Shown: positions 46,671 to 55,778 of the stretch, piece by piece
How positions within the stretch are numbered: position 1 is the stretch's first letter
How the letters are laid out: each line of letters begins with the position of its first letter
Source of the DNA: an uncultured Clostridia bacterium
Lineage (GTDB): Bacteria > Bacillota > Clostridia > TANB77 > CAG-508
DNA: 64,000 bases
Direction of reading: 5' to 3'
NCBI GenBank assembly: GCA_948530865.1
Contig: CAOTKV010000004.1
Coordinates: 52,754-116,753, forward strand
Program-made: the position numbers and the translations under genes
The notes under the pieces: model-generated
Databases searched by the model: none
Told to the model about the DNA's origin: nothing
What the model saw: only the letters and a program-made list of their open reading frames with translations

Positions 46671-47000
46671 TTAAGTTAGTAAAGTTTGGAACATAGATAA
46701 GATTAAATCAATACATAAAATAAATCCATAGGAAAAAAGACTTCCTCGTATTAATTTATTAGCTGTACGAATTTTTTCTTCATCTCCAAAACTAAACTTT
46801 TTCATAAGTACTCCTGTACCAACAGCAACTGCAGCAGCAGGTGTGGATATTTTTAAAATATATTTTTCAATTTTTTCAAAAGCTGAATCTAAAGTAGATA
46901 CTAATTTTGGATCTGCAGCAAGTACACTGGTTCCAAAAGTTGATATAAAGAGAATTGAAAGCATTGAAGTATATAATAATTTCATTTTTTTATTTTTCAT
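46671..47000 (-). CDS. VirB2/TrbC-like prepilin (Maff2-type)
   Basis: The 109-residue protein has a signal peptide (residues 1-28, ending SVLAADPK) and two later hydrophobic helices (about 52-66 and 85-107) separated by a basic loop (MKKFSFGDEEKIRTANKLIRG), the topology of VirB2/TrbC pilins and of the Maff2-type proteins of clostridial elements. AAAGGAAT precedes ATG 47000, which overlaps the end of the VirD4-like gene by 11 bases. Confidence 0.75.
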   Translation of the reverse strand: MKNKKMKLLYTSMLSILFISTFGTSVLAADPKLVSTLDSAFEKIEKYILKISTPAAAVAVGTGVLMKKFSFGDEEKIRTANKLIRGSLFSYGFILCIDLILSMFQTLLT

Positions 47001-48738
47001 TTTTATTCCTTTCTTTATATAAAATTTTTGAATTATAAACGTTATCTTTATAATAAGGTATCATTTGCAATTCTAGTGGTTTCGAAACTTTAAAGCCATT
47101 AGAAATAAAAGCTAAAGCTCTAAAAGTCTCGAGAGATTGTGAAAAATAATTGGTATCGTATATATAATCGTTTTGAGTGTATTTATTATAGCTTTCAGAA
47201 ATGTTAGAATTCCTAGAAATAAGAGTGTTTGTGAGTAAATTTAGGTTTGTTTCTTTTGCATTTTCAGAAATTGTTGTAGAAATCTTTTCTTTTTCTTCTT
47301 TTCCAATTTGCTTTTGAGCTTCATCAATAGTAAAGTTATCTGTTGTTCTAAACCAAAGCTTATTAATCATATTTTGTATAATAACTTTTGTAGCAGTTTC
47401 ATCCTTTAAACTATTTTTTATTGAAGAGTAGCTTTGTGTTGCTATAATATTAATGCATTTTGCTTCTCTTGACTGAGCAAAAAAATCACTATCAGTAGTT
47501 GTTACATATTCATGAAATTCATCAGATATAAAGACACTTTTTCTTACACTATTGTTAAAAGAATTACTAAGTTGTGATAATACTTCTGTTTGAAAATCTA
47601 ATTTTAAATAAGCAGCAATTATTTTGGATAAATTTTTGTATTCTGATATATTCATATTTAAAACAACTATTTTGCCAGTTTTTAAAACATCTTTAAAACC
47701 ATGAAAATTAAGTTCATTTTTGGGGCTACAAAATGATTTTGAGACAGAATAATCGGAAACAAAAATGCTTGTAATACGACTTATTTCAGATTTCAAAATT
47801 GATATAGTTCTTGTGTCTAGTGAAAAAAATTCTTTTTCGAAAAAATCAATACAGGTTAACAAATTGTAGACATCATTATCATTAAATTTTCCTTGTTTAA
47901 AAAGAATTTTTAATACTTCAAGTTTTTCTTGATAATATTCAGGAAACATTAATAACTTATGGAGTTCTGAAAAAGTGACATATCCATCATTATAAAGTCT
48001 GCAAAATTTTATACATTCTGATAATATTTGTTCTGCTTTATCAAGCCAAAAAGATTCTGAATTATTGGGACTGAAAAGTGACAAAATTGTTTTTAGTCTA
48101 TTTGCTAAAACAATAGGTTTTAATTCTGGTTTGTCAAGTGGGTTATATTTGAATTTTCCAGATAAATCAATAGTTATAACATCATTAAGCCTATTGCTAT
48201 TATTAGCATATTCTAGTACTTTTTGAAAATAATTACCCTTAACATCAAGAACAAGCATTGCTAATTTTTGAGAAGGATTATCGGAAGAAAAGTCTATAAG
48301 TTGTTTGGTAAATGGATACATTGCTGAGGAAGTTTTCCCTGCTCCAATAGTTCCAGTAATTAATATGTTTTGATAAAGTCCCTTTTCAGAAATGAAAATT
48401 GGTTGATTATTATTTAAACCAATGAATAATGATAGTTCAGAGATGTTTTGGGGTAGTAATATTTTTTCTTTTTCTGTTTTTGAAGGACGATATATATATA
48501 TTAAATTGAAAATTCTGTAAAACAAAATTGAATATGAAATGAAAAAAGAAAAAAAATAAAATTTCTTTAATAAAATCCATGTGTCTGGATATACTGAAAC
48601 TATATCAAATGGGTGAATAGCATAAGGAAATATAAGACTTTTTGCATTAAATATTGGACCAAAAACTATAAAAATTAATAAAAAGGCAAAAGGAAAAGAA
48701 ATACCAAAAAATATTAAAAATAGTAATGTTTTTTTCAA
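46990..48738 (-). CDS. VirD4/TraG-type coupling ATPase
   Basis: The 582-residue protein has two N-terminal membrane helices (about 4-28 and 60-82), then a cytosolic ATPase: Walker A LITGTIGAGKTSSAMYPF near 129-136, LDVKGNYFQKVLEYAN, and the TraG/TraD region SVFISDEFHEYVTTTDSD with the Walker B Asp-Glu, followed by NIIATQSYSSIKNSL. Coupling proteins bring substrates to a type IV channel. TTG start behind TAGGA, 3 bases after the small gene upstream. No relaxase gene is nearby, so the substrate is unknown. Confidence 0.88.
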   Translation of the reverse strand: MKKTLLFLIFFGISFPFAFLLIFIVFGPIFNAKSLIFPYAIHPFDIVSVYPDTWILLKKFYFFSFFISYSILFYRIFNLIYIYRPSKTEKEKILLPQNISELSLFIGLNNNQPIFISEKGLYQNILITGTIGAGKTSSAMYPFTKQLIDFSSDNPSQKLAMLVLDVKGNYFQKVLEYANNSNRLNDVITIDLSGKFKYNPLDKPELKPIVLANRLKTILSLFSPNNSESFWLDKAEQILSECIKFCRLYNDGYVTFSELHKLLMFPEYYQEKLEVLKILFKQGKFNDNDVYNLLTCIDFFEKEFFSLDTRTISILKSEISRITSIFVSDYSVSKSFCSPKNELNFHGFKDVLKTGKIVVLNMNISEYKNLSKIIAAYLKLDFQTEVLSQLSNSFNNSVRKSVFISDEFHEYVTTTDSDFFAQSREAKCINIIATQSYSSIKNSLKDETATKVIIQNMINKLWFRTTDNFTIDEAQKQIGKEEKEKISTTISENAKETNLNLLTNTLISRNSNISESYNKYTQNDYIYDTNYFSQSLETFRALAFISNGFKVSKPLELQMIPYYKDNVYNSKILYKERNKNEK

Positions 48739-48741
48739 AAA

Positions 48742-48897
48742 TTAAATTTTCCTATTAATTTGAAGTTTTTTATAAGTTAATTTGGAACCTTGCAGGTTTT
48801 GCAAGAAAAAGATTTCTAGTATTGAATACAAAAAATAAACGATTATAAATATATTTATACCAAAACTTATGAAAAAGAGGTTTGTAAGAAATTCCAT
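48742..48897 (-). CDS. 51-residue membrane protein heading the VirD4 operon
   Basis: A short frame begins MEFLTNLFFISFGINIFIIV, one hydrophobic helix covering about residues 5-32, then a basic tail ending LQINRKI. AAAAGGGGTGATTTT provides a ribosome-binding site, the stop is 3 bases before the VirD4-like start, and a promoter lies just upstream. I know no family for it; position suggests a small subunit or regulator of the coupling protein. Confidence 0.7.
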   Translation of the reverse strand: MEFLTNLFFISFGINIFIIVYFLYSILEIFFLQNLQGSKLTYKKLQINRKI

Positions 48898-48926
48898 AAA
48901 ATCACCCCTTTTTGTAAATTTGAAAC

Positions 48927-48955
48927 ATAATACAACATTTTTTTTAGTTTGTCTA
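48927..48955 (-). promoter_or_regulatory. Promoter of the VirD4-type operon
   Basis: Leftward TAGACA (48950-48955) and TATTAT (48927-48932), 17 bases apart, about 30 bases before the 51-residue gene. Confidence 0.65.
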
Positions 48956-49058
48956 TACTTTTTTTATAATTTATGTTAAAATATTTTTTGTATTTAAATG
49001 TAAAATTTAGAAAAAATCATCTTATTACTATAATTAAGGTGAATGAAAGGAGAAAATC

Positions 49059-49241
49059 ATGATAGATAAAAATATGAAAATTGGGGAATTATTAGAGCAA
49101 TTTCCTGAAAAAGCAGATATATTATTAGAAGCTGGAATGCACTGTTTAGGTTGCCCAGCATCACAAGCTGAAACATTAGAAGAAGCTTGCGGTGTACATG
49201 GAATAGATGTTGATGATTTAGTAAAAGAATTAAACAAATAG
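49059..49241 (+). CDS. DUF1858 domain protein
   Basis: This 60-residue protein is a complete DUF1858 domain: MKIGELLEQFPEKADILLEA, then GMHCLGCPASQAETLEEAC, ending with a short helix. The CxGC cysteine pair is the family hallmark and suggests a redox or metal-related role; function is unknown. Strong ribosome-binding site AAAGGAGAAA, own terminator. Confidence 0.9.
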   Translation: MIDKNMKIGELLEQFPEKADILLEAGMHCLGCPASQAETLEEACGVHGIDVDDLVKELNK

Positions 49242-49246
49242 TAAGG

Positions 49247-49272
49247 AAAAAGCTCTAAAAAGAGCTTTTTTC
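49247..49272 (+). terminator. Terminator of the DUF1858 gene
   Basis: AAAAAGCTCT and AGAGCTTTTTT form the stem and U-tract. Confidence 0.85.
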
Positions 49273-49330
49273 ATTTTTATTTATTTTTAATAAAAAGTAA
49301 TGTACTTTTAAAATAAATTAATATATAATA

Positions 49331-49359
49331 TTGACAGTAAAAAATAATCATATTATAAT
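49331..49359 (+). promoter_or_regulatory. pcrA promoter
   Basis: TTGACA (49331-49336) and TATAAT (49354-49359), both perfect, 17 bases apart. Confidence 0.85.
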
Positions 49360-49395
49360 ACGAACATAAGTTTTGTAAAACAAATGGAGGAATTG

Positions 49396-51711
49396 ATGGA
49401 TTTATTAGAAGGATTAAATGATAAACAATATGAAGCAGTTACAAACACAGAAGGTCCATGCTTAGTTATAGCTGGTGCAGGAAGTGGAAAAACAAAGGTA
49501 TTAACACATAAGATAGCATATTTAATGGGAGAAAAAGAGGTTAAACCATGGGACATATTAGCTATAACATTTACTAATAAAGCAGCTAATGAAATGAAAT
49601 CAAGAGTTGAAAATTTAGTTGGAGATGTAGCAAGAGATATGTGGATTGGAACATTCCATTCTATTTGTGTTAGAATTTTAAGAAAACAAATAGATAGAAT
49701 TGGTTTTGATACATCTTTTGTAATTTTTGATACATCAGATCAAAAAACATTAATAAAACAAATTATAAAAAGTCAAAATTTAGATGATAAATTATATACA
49801 GATAAATCTGTATTATATGAAATATCAAATGCAAAAAACGAAATGCTAGAGCCTGAACAATATATGGCAAAATATAAAAACGATTTTAGAAAAGAGAAAA
49901 TAGGTGAAATATATGAAATATATCAAAGAAGACTAAAAGAAAATAATGCAATAGATTTTGATGATATAATAAATTTTACAATAAAAATTTTACTTGATAA
50001 TCCAGATTTACTTGAATATTATTCAAATAGATTTAAATATGTTTTGGTAGACGAATATCAAGATACAAACAAAGCTCAATTTACTTTAGTAACTTTACTT
50101 GCATCAAAATATGGAAATATTACGGTTGTAGGTGATAATGATCAAGGAATTTATTCATTTAGAGGAGCAGATATAACTAATATTTTAAATTTTGAAAAAG
50201 ATTTTCCAGGAACAAGAATTATAAAATTAGAGCAGAATTATAGATGTACACAAAGTATATTAAATGCAGCTAATGAAGTTATTAGAAATAATGAAACAAA
50301 ATATGAGAAAAAATTATGGACAGATAATGAAAGAGGAGCTTTACCTAAAGTATTTAGAGGCGATAATGAATATGATGAAGCAAATTATATAGTAAAGCAA
50401 ATAAATACTTTAAAAATGGAAGAATATTATAAATATTCAGATTTTGCAGTTCTTTATAGAATGAATTCACAATCACGTAGTATAGAAGATATTCTAAGGA
50501 GAGAAGATATACCATATAAAATTGTTGGTGGTTTAAAATTCTATGAAAGAAAAGAAATTAAAGATATTATTGCTTATTTAAGATTAATTCAAAATACTTC
50601 AGATAATTTAAGCTTAAATAGAATAATAAATGAACCTAAAAGAGGTGTTGGAAAAACAAGTTTAGAAAACATTGAAGTTGTATCAAATGAAAGTGGAATT
50701 TCAATGTATGAGGTCATTAAAAAATCTGATGAGTTTGGTCTAAATAGAGTTTTTGTTAATACTAGAGAATTTATAAATGTTATAGAAGAGTTAAAAAGTA
50801 GAAAAGATGAATTAAAGCTTTCAGATTTAATAAAAGAAACTCTAAATAAAACAGGTTATACAAAAGCATTAGAATTAGAAAATACTGTTGAAGCCGAAAC
50901 AAGAATTCAGAACTTAGACGAATTTTTAACAGTAGCAATAGAATTTGAAGAAGAGTCAGCAGATCCAACTTTAAGTGAATTCTTAGAGGGAATTACTTTA
51001 AGTTCTGATTTAGATGGCATGGAAGAAGCAGAAGAATCTGTTACTTTAATGACATTGCATAGTGCTAAAGGACTTGAATTTCCAGTTGTATTTTTAGTAG
51101 GTATGGAAGAAGGAATTTTTCCAGGATATAAATCGATTGGAGAACCAAAAGAGCTTGAAGAAGAAAGAAGACTTTGTTATGTTGGAATAACAAGAGCAAA
51201 AGAAAATTTATTCTTAACATGTAGTAGACAAAGAACAATTTTTGGTTCAACAAGCTGTAATTCAGTCTCAAGATTTATTAAAGAAATACCAGCTAATATG
51301 CTAGATGGATATGAACAAATTGAAGAAAGAACAAATACATATAATCCAAATGAAGATAGAGAATGGACATATGGAAACTCTAAATCTAATAGTTATGGTG
51401 GAGGATTCTATGATAGTTCAGTTACATCTTATAGAGATATAGAAAGACAAAGTTCTAGGTCTTCAAATACAACATTTCAATTTAGAAGTGCAGACAGCTT
51501 TTTGCAAAGTCTAAATAAAAAGCAAATATCTTCAGACGTGGATTTATCAAAGTATAAATCAGGAGTAAAAGTGTACCATAAGAAGTTTGGAGAAGGAATA
51601 ATAAATTCTGTTGAAGCAGAAGGAGAAGACTTAAAAGTAGATATTAACTTTAATAAAGCAGGTCATAAAAGACTAATGGCAAAATTTGCAGGATTAGAAA
51701 TTATTGAGTAG
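49396..51711 (+). CDS. pcrA: ATP-dependent DNA helicase PcrA/UvrD
   Basis: PcrA is a 3'-5' superfamily-1 helicase for repair and removal of RecA or stalled polymerase. The 771-residue protein has LNDKQYEAVTN (Q motif), VIAGAGSGKTKVLT (Walker A about 27-35), FTNKAANEM (Ia), VDEYQDTN (II), VVGDNDQGIYSFRGA (III), EQNYRC (IV), TLHSAKGLEFPVVFLVGM (V) and VGITRAKENL (VI). The C-terminal SH3-like tail (VYHKKFGEG) binds RNA polymerase in Bacillus. I start at ATG 49396 because GGAGG lies 5 bases before it; an ATG at 49384 overlaps that site. Confidence 0.97.
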   Translation: MDLLEGLNDKQYEAVTNTEGPCLVIAGAGSGKTKVLTHKIAYLMGEKEVKPWDILAITFTNKAANEMKSRVENLVGDVARDMWIGTFHSICVRILRKQIDRIGFDTSFVIFDTSDQKTLIKQIIKSQNLDDKLYTDKSVLYEISNAKNEMLEPEQYMAKYKNDFRKEKIGEIYEIYQRRLKENNAIDFDDIINFTIKILLDNPDLLEYYSNRFKYVLVDEYQDTNKAQFTLVTLLASKYGNITVVGDNDQGIYSFRGADITNILNFEKDFPGTRIIKLEQNYRCTQSILNAANEVIRNNETKYEKKLWTDNERGALPKVFRGDNEYDEANYIVKQINTLKMEEYYKYSDFAVLYRMNSQSRSIEDILRREDIPYKIVGGLKFYERKEIKDIIAYLRLIQNTSDNLSLNRIINEPKRGVGKTSLENIEVVSNESGISMYEVIKKSDEFGLNRVFVNTREFINVIEELKSRKDELKLSDLIKETLNKTGYTKALELENTVEAETRIQNLDEFLTVAIEFEEESADPTLSEFLEGITLSSDLDGMEEAEESVTLMTLHSAKGLEFPVVFLVGMEEGIFPGYKSIGEPKELEEERRLCYVGITRAKENLFLTCSRQRTIFGSTSCNSVSRFIKEIPANMLDGYEQIEERTNTYNPNEDREWTYGNSKSNSYGGGFYDSSVTSYRDIERQSSRSSNTTFQFRSADSFLQSLNKKQISSDVDLSKYKSGVKVYHKKFGEGIINSVEAEGEDLKVDINFNKAGHKRLMAKFAGLEIIE

Positions 51712-51726
51712 AAAGATATATTAAGT

Positions 51727-53442
51727 ATGGAATATCAAGAAATTGTAACTGCATACCAAAATAAAGACTTAGATACATCTGATTTAGTAAAAAAATTAGA
51801 AATAGCTAAGCCTTTAAAAAGCCGTCCAAAATACAGAGCAGTTGATATTGTAGATAATAGTTTAACATTAAATAACGAAATTACTTATTTACTTACAATG
51901 CCTGAAAATATGGAAAAATCAGTGAAGTTTCTTGATAATCTTGATATATTATTAAATGAATATTTTTCAGAATTAATATTATCGGTTAAAAAATGTCAAG
52001 CTTGGGAAGTAATTGGAATGATTCCTAAGGGATGGTCAAAGCGTGAATTTGAGACATTAGGAAAAGCAAATAAATTTAAAATTTTATATGACTTTAATAA
52101 AAAGTATTATAAATTTTTAGATTATCAAAGAATAGCAGATATTAAAATATTTATAATTTCTGATACAAATTTAACTGATGAAAAAATAAGGAAATTATCA
52201 TTTTTAATAAAGATGTTTGATTCGTTTAAAAATCAAAGAATAAAAGATGAATTTTTTTGTTTTGATAAAGAGTTCTTAATGACTTTAATTAATTTTCAAA
52301 GAAGTAAACAGTTAAGAATTGAAGAATTTATCGAAACTAAGAAAAAGCCTATTCAAGATGATTATAATAAATATTCAAGATATTTTTCAAATAAAGATTA
52401 TAGAGACATAATAGAAAATATTACATTGACAAGTAAAACATTAAAAATATCATTAAGTAAAATAATAGATGCTTTTTGTCAATTGTCTGAGACGGAAGCA
52501 GAAAAGTCTCATTTAGCAAATGATTTTAAAGATTTAAAAAAGTTAGAAAAGAAATACTTAATAATGAATAAATTAAAAGTTAAATTTGATGAAAATCAAA
52601 AAGAAGTAGAGAAAGCTAAAATTAAAGAACTTAAAAATGTTTTGAAGAAAAAAATAAAAGAAAAAGCTAACTTGCAAAAAAATAAAATTATAGAATTAAA
52701 GAAACAAGATGAAAAAAATTTAACAAATAAAGAGCAAATAGTACCAATTATTTTAACATGGTTTGAACAAGAAGATGTAACTTTAACAAGAAGAATATCA
52801 ATCAAAAAGCTGAATGCATTTTTTGAAAAAATAAAACAAATAGAATTAGAAACAGGGAAGAAAGCAAATTTATTTTTTGTTACAAATTCAAATAAAGAAA
52901 AAACTGCTAAGAGAGCTAGAGAATTACAGAAGAAGGCAGAGGTACAAGGATTGCCTAATTTAGTAGAAGTGACTTTTGGCGGATATAGTGCATTTAAAAT
53001 TGATAAAAATGGGACTATAACAGATATATCTCAAATGTCAGATTTAAATAGAACAAAAATAATTAACTTATTAGAAAAACCAGTAAGACATTATTTATCT
53101 AGTGAATTAATAATAAAAGAAGAGAAAGATTATTTAAGATATCAATTTTCAGATAAAAAGAATAGAAATGTAACTATACAATATTTAAAAACAGTTATTA
53201 ATCAATTATTGCAAGATGAGAAAATAAAAAAGCAACCATTAAAATTTTTACCATATGTAGAAAGATTATGTTCAGGAATAGATGTAGTACTAGAGTCACA
53301 AGTAAAAGGTATTGAACAAATTCCTGAATATTATAAGACAAAATATGGTGTTTCTGCAAAAGAAATTATTCAAGTAAATGTAGCTAATATTGATGAATTT
53401 ATAGAAGATGTAAAGCCAGTAATGGAAAATGTAAGTATATAA
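51727..53442 (+). CDS. Large unrecognised protein co-transcribed with pcrA
   Basis: I do not recognise this 571-residue protein. Residues 1-260 look alpha-helical and repeat-like, 260-335 form a strongly charged coiled coil (KELKNVLKKKIKEKANLQKN), and 335-440 look alpha/beta with VPIILTWFEQEDVTLTRRIS, NLFFVTNSNKEKTAKRAREL and a glycine-rich FGGYSAFKIDKNG. That part faintly recalls a HAD hydrolase (Ser/Thr-Asn then a basic helix), but the DxD nucleophile is missing. It starts 15 bases after pcrA with only a weak ribosome-binding site (GAAAGATA) and is followed by a terminator shared with the convergent flavoprotein gene. Confidence 0.75.
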   Translation: MEYQEIVTAYQNKDLDTSDLVKKLEIAKPLKSRPKYRAVDIVDNSLTLNNEITYLLTMPENMEKSVKFLDNLDILLNEYFSELILSVKKCQAWEVIGMIPKGWSKREFETLGKANKFKILYDFNKKYYKFLDYQRIADIKIFIISDTNLTDEKIRKLSFLIKMFDSFKNQRIKDEFFCFDKEFLMTLINFQRSKQLRIEEFIETKKKPIQDDYNKYSRYFSNKDYRDIIENITLTSKTLKISLSKIIDAFCQLSETEAEKSHLANDFKDLKKLEKKYLIMNKLKVKFDENQKEVEKAKIKELKNVLKKKIKEKANLQKNKIIELKKQDEKNLTNKEQIVPIILTWFEQEDVTLTRRISIKKLNAFFEKIKQIELETGKKANLFFVTNSNKEKTAKRARELQKKAEVQGLPNLVEVTFGGYSAFKIDKNGTITDISQMSDLNRTKIINLLEKPVRHYLSSELIIKEEKDYLRYQFSDKKNRNVTIQYLKTVINQLLQDEKIKKQPLKFLPYVERLCSGIDVVLESQVKGIEQIPEYYKTKYGVSAKEIIQVNVANIDEFIEDVKPVMENVSI

Positions 53443-53475
53443 AAACTCGTATTAATTTAATAATACGAGTTTTTC
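53440..53475. terminator. Bidirectional terminator
   Basis: ACTCGTATTA and TAATACGAGT with A and T runs on each side, between the unknown gene and the convergent flavoprotein gene. Confidence 0.9.
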
Positions 53476-53477
53476 AT

Positions 53478-54920
53478 TTATAAAATGTCTTTTAAATTTC
53501 TAGCCATTTGAACACCGCTTGCTGATGCCATAATCAAACCACGAGTAAGCCCTCCACCATCTCCAATAGAGTAAAGCCCTTTTACACTTGTTTCAAAGTT
53601 GTCATCAATATTAATTTGATTAGAATAGAATTTTATTTCAGCAGCGTATAAAAGATTGTCAGGATTAGCAAATCCAGGAACAACTTTATCCATAGCTTTA
53701 ATGAATTCTAATATATCAACCATTGTTCTGTAACCAATAGCATAAGTTATATCACCAGCAACAGCTGTTTTTAAAGTTGGAACAACACTATTATTTTCTA
53801 AATCTTTTTCCCAAGTACGTTTTCCTTCTAAAATGTCACCAAGTCTTTGTACAAGAACATTACCTTTTCCAAGTTGATTTGCATTTTCAGCTATATTTAT
53901 ACCATATTTTATAGGCTCTTTAAAAGGATCATTAAAATGATGTGATGCAAGAAGTGCTAAGTTTGTATTTGTACTTTTTCTATCTTTATAAGAATGTCCA
54001 TTTACTAAAGTTAAGTTATTATCATAAACTTCATTAGCCACAAATCCGCTAGGATTTTGACAGAATGTTCTAACTTTATCTTTGTATGGAGCAAGTCTTG
54101 CAACGAATTTTCCTTCATAAAGATACTCATTAATATCTTTCATTACACTATCTGGAAGTTCGTATCTAACACCAACATCAACAACACCAGCACGATTTTT
54201 TATTGAATGCTCATCACACATTTTTGCAAGCCATTCAGCACCTTTTCTACCAACACCAATAACAACTCTATCAGAATAAAGGCTAATATCTTCTGAAGAA
54301 TCAGAACTATTAGATTCTTCAATAACAACACCTTTAATTTTATTATCTTCAATAATTAAATCTTTAACATTAGTTTCAAACATAATTTCAACATTATTTG
54401 CTAATATGTAATCTTGAATCTTTTTATATAATTCGTGGCTCTTTTCAGTACCTAGATGTCTTATTGGACAATTTGCTAAAGTAATATTATTTTCTTTTGC
54501 TCTATCAGCAATTTTTTGAATTTCATCTAAATGTTCTAATCCTTCAAGTTTTGGATCAGCACCAAATTTTAAATAAATTTCATCTGTATAGAACATAAGC
54601 TCTTTAGTTTCCTCGACACCAAGGTATTGGTCTAAAATTCCACCAACTTCAATGCTATCACTATCTTTATTTGGAAGAGTAAGTTTTCCATCAGAGAAAG
54701 CACCTGCACCAGAAAATCCGCTTGTAATATTGCAATAAGGTTTACATTTTATACACTTTCCAACTTTTTCAACAGGGCAATATCTTTTATCAACTGCTTT
54801 TCCTTGTTCAATTAATAATATTTTTTTTTCTTTTGCTATGCCAAGCTCTATAAGTTCATAAGCAGTAAAAACACCGCTAGGACCAGCTCCGACAATAATT
54901 AAATCATAATTTTTATTCAA
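53478..54920 (-). CDS. FAD-dependent dehydrogenase of the COG2509 type
   Basis: The protein of about 480 residues has an N-terminal Rossmann motif (DLIIVGAGPSGVFTAYEL), a cysteine cluster CPVEKVGKCIKCKPYC followed by SGFSGAGAFSDGKLTL, VVIGVGRKGAEWLAKMC, and the C-terminal FAD signature GLYSIGDGGGLTRGLIMAS. These mark the uncharacterised FAD-dependent dehydrogenases of COG2509; substrate unknown. The start is likely TTG 54920, six bases after TGAGGTG; GTG 54929 is an alternative that would place the ribosome-binding site in the coding region. Monocistronic. Confidence 0.88.
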   Translation of the reverse strand: MNKNYDLIIVGAGPSGVFTAYELIELGIAKEKKILLIEQGKAVDKRYCPVEKVGKCIKCKPYCNITSGFSGAGAFSDGKLTLPNKDSDSIEVGGILDQYLGVEETKELMFYTDEIYLKFGADPKLEGLEHLDEIQKIADRAKENNITLANCPIRHLGTEKSHELYKKIQDYILANNVEIMFETNVKDLIIEDNKIKGVVIEESNSSDSSEDISLYSDRVVIGVGRKGAEWLAKMCDEHSIKNRAGVVDVGVRYELPDSVMKDINEYLYEGKFVARLAPYKDKVRTFCQNPSGFVANEVYDNNLTLVNGHSYKDRKSTNTNLALLASHHFNDPFKEPIKYGINIAENANQLGKGNVLVQRLGDILEGKRTWEKDLENNSVVPTLKTAVAGDITYAIGYRTMVDILEFIKAMDKVVPGFANPDNLLYAAEIKFYSNQINIDDNFETSVKGLYSIGDGGGLTRGLIMASASGVQMARNLKDIL

Positions 54921-55019
54921 AGTAATCACCTCACGATGCTTATTATATAATGAATTATAAATAAAGAAAAGAATTGTTTTTTTGTAAATATTAGTGTATA
55001 ATGATTGGTAAGATATGAA

Positions 55020-55052
55020 AATGAAATTTATGGACTGTTCCTAAATTTCATT
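55020..55052. repeat. Short palindromic repeat, copy C (diverged loop)
   Basis: AATGAAATTT (55020-55029) and AAATTTCATT (55043-55052) enclose ATGGACTGTTCCT, a diverged form of the GAGCGTCCCT loop. Confidence 0.6.
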
Positions 55053-55082
55053 TTTTTGCTTTTAAGCAAATTTTCAAGAAAT

Positions 55083-55119
55083 AAAAAACATATCTATAAA
55101 GCTTTGCTAAATAGATATG
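55083..55119 (-). terminator. Terminator of the frameshifted 156-residue gene
   Basis: CATATCTAT and ATAGATATG arms with a U-tract leftward. Confidence 0.65.
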
Positions 55120-55151
55120 CCTTTTGTTTATGTATTTAATTATTAATCTAA

Positions 55152-55623
55152 TTATTTTTCGTCTGGTTCTTGTGGAACTCTTGCTGGATATATATCATTT
55201 TTATATTTTTCTAATATATCTATAACAGGAACAATTCCGTTTGATGTTTTAATTTCACGAATACCAGCAATATCAGCAGCATTTAATAATCCACTAAATT
55301 GGTCAACAAAAGCACAATTTATTTGCATGATTTTTGGAACATTAGTTTCTTTTAAAAGATCAAAATATGAAATTGATGCTATTGCACCAGGATATGATGC
55401 TTTTAATTTTGGTAAATCTCTACATATTTCAAGAAGACTTTTGCGGTATTCTTTTGCAATATAAGGATTTATACCAAATTCCATATCTTTTGTTAAAGGA
55501 GAAAGTCCATTCATAAGATATAATCCGCATAGTAGATTTCCAGTTTTCTTTTGGAACAGAACATGCTTTAATTATTGGATTTACTCTTTTTTTTAAATTT
55601 AAAAATTCTTCGTTAGATAACAT
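55152..55623 (-). CDS. Unknown 156-residue protein, requires a +1 frame change at CGG
   Basis: The first frame starts at ATG 55623 behind GGAGGTAATTTA and reads MLSNEEFLNLKKRVNPIIKA to Met32, then CGG (codon 33, plus-strand 55525-55527), after which it loses sense and ends at 55429. The +1 frame from the same point gives Gly-Leu-Tyr-Leu-Met-Asn-Gly-Leu-Ser-Pro and continues cleanly to KYKNDIYPARVPQEPDEK. Total length 472 nt equals 3n+1. The combined protein is soluble and helical, with conserved-looking MEFGINPYIAKEYRKSL and KASYPGAIASISYFDLL; I know no family. Alone, the downstream ATG 55514 would lack a ribosome-binding site. Confidence 0.8.
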
Positions 55624-55778
55624 ATATTAAATTACCTCCAAGTATAATTATGTAAACATTATAACAGAGAAAATTGAATTTGTCAACGAAATGAAAGGAA
55701 AATGTAAGAGCAATGTAATTGTATAGCAATCTTATTATTAATATAATAAGATATATAATTGTAAATAGAAGGTAATTT

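Noticed and set aside
36297..48897. Recent integrative conjugative element
   Set aside because: No integrase, relaxase, direct repeats or cargo is visible, codon and base use match the neighbours, and replication genes lie between the two operons.
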